Shown in pieces: positions 55,346 to 64,000 of a stretch of DNA of 64,000 nucleotides; the first letter of the stretch is position 1, and every line of letters starts with the position of its first letter. The position numbers and the translations under genes were made by a program. Below the pieces are notes generated by a model, which searched no databases, was not told the origin of the DNA, and worked only from the letters and a program-made list of their open reading frames with translations. Source of the stretch: Timema cristinae. Taxonomy: Eukaryota; Arthropoda; Insecta; Phasmatodea; Timematidae. The DNA is taken from positions 20,322,551-20,386,550 of the forward strand of contig JBCFYV010000100.1 in NCBI GenBank assembly GCA_039000515.1, given 5' to 3'.

Positions 55346-55662
55346 GACTCACTCACTGACAGTAATGTTTACCCCCTTCCAGATGAGCTAGAAACTTGAA
55401 ATTTGGCAAACTTATATCTTCTAGCCTGTAACCGACGGGAAAATTTCAAAAAGTTAAAAGATTTAATTTTTTAAACCCCGGAAAAAAATTCAAAATGGTG
55501 GAGCAACTTTAAAGACGATGTGGACCTTTCTTTGGAGGTCTCTTGAGGCTAAATGGTAAGACCTATCAAAAAACGGCTCTGGAATTACATTAGTTTACAT
55601 CCACTTGCAAAGAAAACACATTATTAGTTTGGGGACGGAGCCCCCAACGATCAAAGCGAGTA
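55346..55662 (+). mobile_element. Dispersed non-coding element, copy 2 (possibly Helitron-like)
   Basis: Matches 32631-32935 throughout: GACTCACTCACTGACAG start, AAATTCAAAATGGTGGAGCA middle, then GGGGACGGAGCCCC and CAAAGCGAGTA at the end. It starts at the end of a SINE tail, so SINE tails may serve as landing sites. Confidence 0.68.
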
Positions 55663-55801
55663 TATATACATAACCATTTGGACCCCGCAACAAACAAACA
55701 CTAGCACTATAAGCAAGTAATTAAAGTTATCCCCGTACCTATAGTATATATAAGTGTCCTAGAGAGTACTTGTGAATGTAACAGTGACACGTGTTTCCTA
55801 G

Positions 55802-55997
55802 GGCGTCACTGCGTCTCAACTCCCTCCTCACCAACCTAGTGATCGACTACCAAGGTGGTCAGTCATGTGATGACGCTCTCATCTACATCAGTGACACGGC
55901 GTCTCCTGGTATCGTCGTGTATGACGCCCGTCGAGACGTCTCTTGGAGGGTCACTCACACCAGTATGTGGCCCAGTCCCGATCACGCCACATATGAG
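55802..55997 (+). CDS. Yellow/MRJP-family protein, exon 4
   Basis: Acceptor CGTGTTTCCTAG ends at 55801, donor TATGAG/GTGAGT at 55997/55998. Its first G completes the Arg codon begun by exon 3. The protein continues ASLRLNSLLTNLVIDY, then SCDDALIYISDTASPGIVVYD and DVSWRVTHTSMWPSPDHATYE. The family pattern S-x-L-x-N-x-V-I-D, C-x-D-A-x-x-Y-x-(S/A)-D and VVYD...WR is complete. About 228 residues are covered by exons 2-4, roughly half of a typical Yellow protein. The remainder must lie beyond the window, past at least 8 kb of satellite. The exon ends in phase 0. Confidence 0.93.
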
Positions 55998-56046
55998 GTG
56001 AGTTATTGACACGTCGTGTAACTGTCCTGACAAAAAAAGAATAACA

Positions 56047-59000
56047 CTCGCTTGTACAACAAGCTTGGCATTGACGTGTACAACAGCTTAGCACTCGCTG
56101 TACAACAGCTTGGCATTGACTTGTACAAAAGACTTAGCACTCGCTTGTATAACAGGTTGGCATTGACTTGTACAACAGACTTAGCACTCGCTTGTACAAC
56201 AGCTTGGCATTGCCTGTACAAAAGACTTAGCACTCGCTTGTACCACAGGCTTGGCATTGACTTGTACACAGACTTACACTCGCTGTACAACAGCCTGGCA
56301 TTGACTTGTACAACGATTAGCACTTGCTGTACAACAGACTTAGAACGTGTACAACAGGTTGGCATTGACTTGTACAACAGATTAGCACTCGCTTGTACAA
56401 CAAGCTTGGCATTGACTTGTACAACAGACTTAGCACTCGCTTGTACAACAGGCTTGGCATGACTTGTACACAATAGACTTAGCACCGCTGTACAACAGCT
56501 TGGCATTGGCTGTACAACAGACTTAGCAATCGCTGTACAACAGGCTGGCATTGGCTGTACAAAAGACTTAGCATCGCTTGACAAGGCTTGGCATTGACTT
56601 GTACAACAGATTAGCACTCGCTTGTACAACAGCTTGCATTGACGTGTACAACAGACTTAGAACTAGCTTGTATAAAAGTTTGGCATTGACTTGTACAACA
56701 GACTTACACTCGCTTGTACAACAGGCTTGGCATGGCTGTACAAAAGACTTAGCACTCGCTGTACAACAGGCTTGGCATTGACTTGTACAACAGTTGCATT
56801 GACTGTACAAGTCTGTTGTACAAACAAACTTAGCACTCGCTTGTACAACAGGCTTGGATTTACTTGTACAACAACTTAGCACTTGCTTGTACAACAGTTT
56901 GCATTGACGTGTACAAAGACTTAGCACTAGCTTGTATAACAGATTTGGCATTGACTTGTACAAAGACTTAGCACTCGTTGTAAACAGGCTTGGCATTGAC
57001 GTGTACACAACTTAACTCGCTGTATAACAGTTGGCATTGACGTGTTACAACAGACTTAGCACTTGCTTGTACAACAGGGTTGGCTTGACTTGTACAACAG
57101 ACTACACTCGCTGTACAACTGGCTTGGCATGACTTGTACAACAGACTTAGCACCGCTTGTACACAGGCTTGGCATTGGACTTGTACACAGGTTTGCATTG
57201 ACTTACAAGTCTGTTGTACAAACAAACTAGCACTCACTTGTACAACAGCTTGGCATTGACTTGTAAACAGACTTAGCATTGACTTGTACAACAGATTAGC
57301 ACTTGCTTGTACAACAGGCTTGGCATTGACTTGTAAACAACTTAGCATATCTTGTACACAGCTTGGCATTGACTTGTAAAACAGACTTAGCACTCGCTTG
57401 TACAACAGGCTTGGCATTGACTTGTACAACAGACTTAGCACTCGCTTGTACAACAGGCTTGGCATTGACTTGTACAACAGACTTAGCACTCGCTTGTACA
57501 ACAGGCTTGGCATTGACGTGTACAACAGACTTAGCACTCGCTTGTACAACAGGCTTGGCATTGACTTGTAAAACAGACTTAGCACTATCTTGTACAACAG
57601 GCTTGGCATTGACTTGTAAAAGAGACTTAGCACTCGCTTGTACAACAGGCTTGGCATTGACTTGTACAACAGACTTAGCACTCGCTTGTACAACAGGCTT
57701 GGCATTGACTTGTACAACAGACTTAGCACTCGCTTGTACAACAGGCTTGGCATTGACTTGTACAACAGGTTTGGCATTGACTGTACAAGTCTGTTGTACA
57801 AACAAACTTAGCACTCACTTGTACAACAGGCTTGGCATTGACTTGTACAACAGACTTAGCATTGACTTGTACAACAGACTTAGCACTTGCTTGTACAACA
57901 GGTTTGGCATTGACGTGTACAACAGACTTAGCACTTGCTTGTACAACAGGCTTGGCATTGACTTGTACAACAGACTTAGCACTTGCTTGTACAACAGGCT
58001 TAGCACTTGCTTGTACAACAGACTTAGCACTTGCTTGTACAACAGGCTTGGCATTGACTTGTACAACAGACTTAGCATTGACTTGTACAACAGACATAGC
58101 ACTTGCTTGTACAACAGGCTTGGCATTGACTTGTACAACAGACTTAGCACTTGCTTGTACAACAGGTTTGGCATTGACGTGTACAACAGACTTAGCACTA
58201 GCTTGTATAACAGGTTTGGCATTGACGTGTACAACAGACTTAGCACTCGCTTGTACAACAGACTTAGCACTAGCTTGTACAACAGGTTTGGCATTGACGT
58301 GTACAACAGACTTAGCACTCGCTTGTATAACAGGTTTGGCATTGACGTGTACAACAGACTTAGCACTTGCTTGTACAACAGGCTTGGCATTGACGTGTAC
58401 AACAGACTTAGCACTCGCTTGTATAACAGGTTTGGCATTGACTTGTACAACAGACTTAGAACTCGCTTGTACAACAGGTTTGGCATTGACGTGTACAACA
58501 GACTTAGCACTTGCTTGTACAACAGGTTTGGCATTGACGTGTACAACAGACTTAGCACTTGCTTGTACAACAGGCTTGGCATTGACGTGTACAACAGACT
58601 TAGCACTTGCTTGTACAACAGACTTAGAACTCGCTTGTACAACAGGTTTGGCATTGACGTGTACAACAGACTTAGAACTCGCTTGTACAACAGACTTAGC
58701 ACTTGCTTGTATAACAGGTTTGGCATTGACGTGTACAACAGACTTAGCACTCGCTTGTACAACAGACTTAGCACTAGCTTGTACAACAGGTTTGGCATTG
58801 ACGTGTACAACAGACTTAGCACTCGCTTGTACAACAGGTTTGGCATTGACTTGTACAACAGACTTAGCACTTGCTTGTACAATAGGTTTGGCATTGACGT
58901 GTACAACAGACTTAGCACTTGCTTGTACAACAGGTTTGGCATTGACGTGTACAACAGACTTAGCACTTGCTTGTACAACAGGTTTGGCATTGACGTGTAC

Positions 59001-62000
59001 AACAGACTTAGCACTGACTTGTACAACAGGTTTGTCATTGACGTGTACAACAGACATAGCACTCGCTTGTATAACAGGTTTGGCATTGACGTGTACAACA
59101 GACTTAGCACTCGCTTGTACAACAGGCTTGGCATTGATTTGTACAACAGACTTAGAACTTGCTTGTACAACAGGTTTGGCATTGACGTGTACAACAGACT
59201 TAGCACTTGCTTGTACAACAGGCTTGGCATTGACTTGTACAACAGACTTTGCACTTGCTTGTACAACAGGTTTGGCATTGACGTGTACAACAGACTTAGC
59301 ACTTGCTTGTACAACAAGCTTGGCATTGACTTGTACAACAGACTTAGCACTTGCTTGTACAACAGGTTTGGCATTGACGTGTACAACAGACTTAGCACTT
59401 GCTTGTACAACAGGCTTGGCATTGACTTGTACAACAGACTTAGCACTCGCTTGTACAACAGGCCTGGCATTGAACTTGTACAACAGACTTAGAACTCGCT
59501 TGTACAACAGGCTTGGCATTGACTTGTACAACAGACTTAGAACTCGCTTGTACAACAGGTTTGGCATTGACTTGTACAACAGACTTAGAACTCGCTGTAC
59601 AACAGGCTTGGCATTGACTTGTACAACAGACTTAGCACTCGCTTGTACAACAGGCCTGGCATTGACTTGTACAACAGACTTAGAACTCGCTTGTACAACA
59701 GGCTTGGCATTGACTTGTACAACAGACTTAGCACTTGCTTGTACAACAGGCTTGGCATTGACTTGTACAACAGACTTAGCATTGACTTGTACAACAGACT
59801 TAGCACTTGCTTGTGCAACAGGCTTGGCATTGACTTGTACAACAGACTTAGCACTCGCTTGTACAACAGGTTTGGCATTGACTTGTACAACAGACTTAGC
59901 ACTCGCTTGTACAACAGGTTTGGCATTGACTTGTACAACAGACTTAGAACTCGCTTGTACAACAGGTTTGGCATTGACTTGTACAAGAGACTTAGCACTC
60001 GCTTGTACAACAGGCCTGGCATTGACTTTTACAACAGACTTAGAACTCGCTTGTACAACAGGTTTGGCATTGACTTGTACAACAGACTTAGAACTCGCTT
60101 GTACAACAGGCCTGGCATTGACTTTTACAACAGACATAGAACTCGCTTGTACAATAGGCCTGGCATTGACTTTTACAACAGACTTAGAACTCGCTCGTAC
60201 AACAGGTTTGGCATTGACTTGTACAACAGACTTAGCACTCGCTTGTACAACAGGCCTGGCATTGACTTTTACAACAGACTTAGAACTCGCTTGTACAACA
60301 GGTTTGGCATTGACTTGTACAACAGACTTAGAACTCGCTTGTACAACAGGCTTGGCATTGACTTGTACAACAGACTTAGAACTCGCTTGTACAACAGGTT
60401 TGGCATTGACTTGTACAACAGACTTAGAACTCGCTTGTACAACAGGCTTGGCATTGACTTGTACAACAGACTTAGCACTCGCTTGTACAACAGGCCTGGC
60501 ATTGACTTGTACAACAGACTTAGAACTCGCTTGTACAACAGGCTTGGCATTGACTTGTACAACAGACTTAGCACTTGCTTGTACAACAGGCTTGGCATTG
60601 ACTTGTACAACAGACTTAGCATTGACTTGTACAACAGACTTAGCACTTGTTTGTGCAACAGCTTGGCATTGACTTGTACAACAGACTTAGCACTCGCTTG
60701 TTTAACATGTTTGGCATTGACTTGTACAACAGACTTAGCACTCGCTTGTACAACAGGTTTGGCATTGACTTGTACAACAGACTTAGAACTCGCTTGTACA
60801 ACAGGTTTGGCATTGACTTGTACAACAGACTTAGCACTCGCTTGTACAACAGGCCTGGCATTGACTTTTACAACAGACTTAGAACTCGCATGTACAACAG
60901 GTTTGGCATTGACTTGTACAACAGACTTAGAACTCGCTTGTACAACAGGCCTGGCATTGACTTTTACAACAGACTTAGAACTCGCTTGTACAACAGGCCT
61001 GGCATTGACTTTTACAACAGACTTAGAACTCGCTTGTACAACAGGTTTGGCATTGACTTGTACAACAGACTTAGCACTCGCTTGTACAACAGGCCTGGCA
61101 TTGACTTTTACAACAGACTTAGAACTCGCTTGTACAACAGGTTTGGCATTGACTTGTAACACAGACTTAGAACTCGCTTGTACAACAGGCTTGGCATTGA
61201 CTTGTACAACAGACTTAGAACTCGCTTGTACAACAGGTTTGGCATTGACTTGTACAACAGAATTAGAACTCGCTTGTACAACAGGCTTGGCATTGACTTG
61301 TACAACAGACTTAGCACTCGCTTGTACAACAGGCCTGGCATTGACTTTTACAACAGACTTAGAACTCGCTTGTACAACAGGTTTGGCATTGACTTGTACA
61401 ACAGACTTAGCACTCGCTTGTACAACAGGCCTGGCATTGACTTTTACAACAGACTTAGAACTCGCTTGTACAACAGGTTTGGCATTGACTTGTACAACAG
61501 ACTTAGAACTCGCTTGTACAACAGGCTTGGCATTGACTTGTACAACAGACTTAGAACTCGCTTGTACAACAGACTTAGAACTCGCTTGTACAACAGGCCT
61601 GGCATTGACTTGTACAACAGACTTAGCACTTGCTTGTACAACAGACTTAGAACTCGCTTGTACAACAGGCTTGGCATTGACTTGTACAACAGACTTAGAA
61701 CTCGCTTGTACAACAAGTTTGGCATTGACTTGTACAACAGACTTAGAACTCGCTTGTACAACAGGTTTGGCATTGACTTGTACAAAAGACTTAGCACTCG
61801 CTTGTACAACAGGCTTGGCATTGGCCTGTACAAAAGACTTAGCACTCGCTTGTACAACAGGCTTGGCATTGACTTGTACAACAGACTTAGCACTCGCTTG
61901 TACAACAGGCTTGGCATTGACTTGTACAACAGACTTAGAACTCGCTTGTACAACAGGCTTGGCATTGACTTGTACAAGAGACTTAGCACTCGCTTGTACA

Positions 62001-64000
62001 ACAGGCTTGGCATTGGCCTGTACAAAAGACTTAGAACTCGCTTGTACAACAGGCTTGGCATTGACTTGTACAACATACTTAGCACTCGCTTGTACAACAG
62101 GCTTGGCATTGGCCTGTACAAAAGACTTAGCACTCGCTTGTACAACAGGCTTGGCATTGGCTTGTACAAAAGACTTAGCACTCGCTTGTACAACAGGCTT
62201 GGCATTGGCCTGTACAAAAGACTTAGCACTCGCTTGTACAACAGGCTTGGCATTGACTTGTACAACAGACTTAGCACTCGCTTGTACAACAGGCTTGGCA
62301 TTGACTTGTACAACAGACTTAGCACTCGCTTGTACAACAGGCTTGGCATTGGCCTGTACAACAGACTTAGCACTCGCTTGTACAACAGGCTTGGCATTGA
62401 CTTGTACAACAGACTTAGCACTTGCTTGTACAACAGGCTTGGCATTGACTTGTACAACAGACTTAGCATTGACTTGTACAACAGACTTAGCACTTGTTTG
62501 TGCAACAGGCTTGGCATTGACTTGTACAACAGACTTAGCACTCGCTTGTTTAACATGTTTGGCATTGACTTGTACAACAGACTTAGCACTCGCTTGTACA
62601 ACAGGTTTGGCATTGACTTGTACAACAGACTTAGAACTCGCTTGTACAACAGGTTTGGCATTGACTTGTACAACAGACTTAGCACTCGCTTGTACAACAG
62701 GCCTGGCATTGACTTTTACAACAGACTTAGAACTCGCATGTACAACAGGTTTGGCATTGACTTGTACAACAGACTTAGAACTCGCTTGTACAACAGGCCT
62801 GGCATTGACTTTTACAACAGACTTAGAACTCGCTTGTACAACAGGCCTGGCATTGACTTTTACAACAGACTTAGAACTCGCTTGTACAACAGGTTTGGCA
62901 TTGACTTGTACAACAGACTTAGCACTCGCTTGTACAACAGGCCTGGCATTGACTTTTACAACAGACTTAGAACTCGCTTGTACAACAGGTTTGGCATTGA
63001 CTTGTAACACAGACTTAGAACTCGCTTGTACAACAGGCTTGGCATTGACTTGTACAACAGACTTAGAACTCGCTTGTACAACAGGTTTGGCATTGACTTG
63101 TACAACAGAATTAGAACTCGCTTGTACAACAGGCTTGGCATTGACTTGTACAACAGACTTAGCACTCGCTTGTACAACAGGCCTGGCATTGACTTTTACA
63201 ACAGACTTAGAACTCGCTTGTACAACAGGTTTGGCATTGACTTGTACAACAGACTTAGCACTCGCTTGTACAACAGGCCTGGCATTGACTTTTACAACAG
63301 ACTTAGAACTCGCTTGTACAACAGGTTTGGCATTGACTTGTACAACAGACTTAGAACTCGCTTGTACAACAGGCTTGGCATTGACTTGTACAACAGACTT
63401 AGAACTCGCTTGTACAACAGACTTAGAACTCGCTTGTACAACAGGCCTGGCATTGACTTGTACAACAGACTTAGCACTTGCTTGTACAACAGACTTAGAA
63501 CTCGCTTGTACAACAGGCTTGGCATTGACTTGTACAACAGACTTAGAACTCGCTTGTACAACAAGTTTGGCATTGACTTGTACAACAGACTTAGAACTCG
63601 CTTGTACAACAGGTTTGGCATTGACTTGTACAAAAGACTTAGCACTCGCTTGTACAACAGGCTTGGCATTGGCCTGTACAAAAGACTTAGCACTCGCTTG
63701 TACAACAGGCTTGGCATTGACTTGTACAACAGACTTAGCACTCGCTTGTACAACAGGCTTGGCATTGACTTGTACAACAGACTTAGAACTCGCTTGTACA
63801 ACAGGCTTGGCATTGACTTGTACAAGAGACTTAGCACTCGCTTGTACAACAGGCTTGGCATTGGCCTGTACAAAAGACTTAGAACTCGCTTGTACAACAG
63901 GCTTGGCATTGACTTGTACAACATACTTAGCACTCGCTTGTACAACAGGCTTGGCATTGGCCTGTACAAAAGACTTAGCACTCGCTTGTACAACAGGCTT
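56047..64000. repeat. 24-bp/48-bp satellite in yellow intron 4, at least 7.95 kb
   Basis: Two 24-bp monomers alternate: TTGGCATTGACTTGTACAAC-AGAC and TTAGCACTCGCTTGTACAAC-AGGC. Both contain the palindrome TTGTACAA. The array starts 50 bp after exon 4 and continues past the window end, with about 330 monomers here. From about 57365 the array is nearly indel-free. Before that, single-base deletions are frequent. As 24 and 48 are multiples of 3, all of the very long frames (up to 946 codons, on both strands) are artefacts. Confidence 0.98.
60650..64000. repeat. 1848-bp higher-order repeat within the satellite
   Basis: Private variants recur at a constant distance. TTTAACATG occurs at 60701 and 62549, and TTGTAACAC at 61154 and 63002, both 1848 bp apart (77 monomers). 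The second copy is cut by the window end. This is a recent large-scale duplication. Confidence 0.9.

Noticed and set aside
57363..60672. Very long frames on both strands (up to 946 codons) as repetitive proteins
   Set aside because: They are produced by a 24/48-bp satellite whose period is divisible by three, lie in an intron, and are open on both strands at once.

Overview
The window reads as nuclear genome of an arthropod, most likely an insect with a large, repeat-rich genome. A yellow/MRJP-family gene is present, TTAGG-type repeats occur at 45981-46020 and 48241-48265, exons obey GT-AG rules, and tRNA-derived SINEs and cut-and-paste transposons are dense. There is no sign of bacterial gene organisation. 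I could not fix the order; Hemiptera is a guess only.

Layout. 1-25250 has no convincing protein gene. It holds diverged SINEs, two related 27/28-bp minisatellites (3285-3870 and 6265-6765), hAT-like non-autonomous elements, a 2.4-kb 42-bp satellite (17460-19825), LINE remnants, and three short promoter-like islands near 5.0, 12.1 and 14.3 kb. At 25290-25819 a GC-rich promoter-like block ends in a mini first exon whose split codon fits the first certain exon of the yellow-family gene 25.7 kb downstream. Exons of that gene lie at 51502-51778, 54159-54370 and 55802-55997, all in matching phase. The gene continues beyond the window. Each of its last three visible introns carries a different tandem array: 67 bp, about 38 bp, and 24/48 bp. 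The last runs without a break from 56047 to the window end.

Inside the proposed 25.7-kb first intron lies a compositionally distinct island of about 5 kb (36230-41220). It has three compact minus-strand ORFs: a C2H2 zinc-finger protein, a Pro/Ser-rich protein and a small protein. The last two clearly share a short domain ending in FLP, and the first may have a diverged version. Upstream of them is about 3 kb of GC-rich non-coding repeats with TGGCGCCA palindromes, CCAAT boxes and TATA-like motifs. The compact genes with separate poly(A) signals and the repeat-rich block look like an integrated virus-like or selfish element. I do not recognise its family, and it is the best candidate here for an undescribed system.

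The rest is mobile-element sediment. SINE families called A, B, C and D here have different tRNA-like heads. A and B end in the same 3' tail, which suggests they use the same LINE machinery. Several copies have perfect 11-13-bp target-site duplications, so their boundaries are secure.
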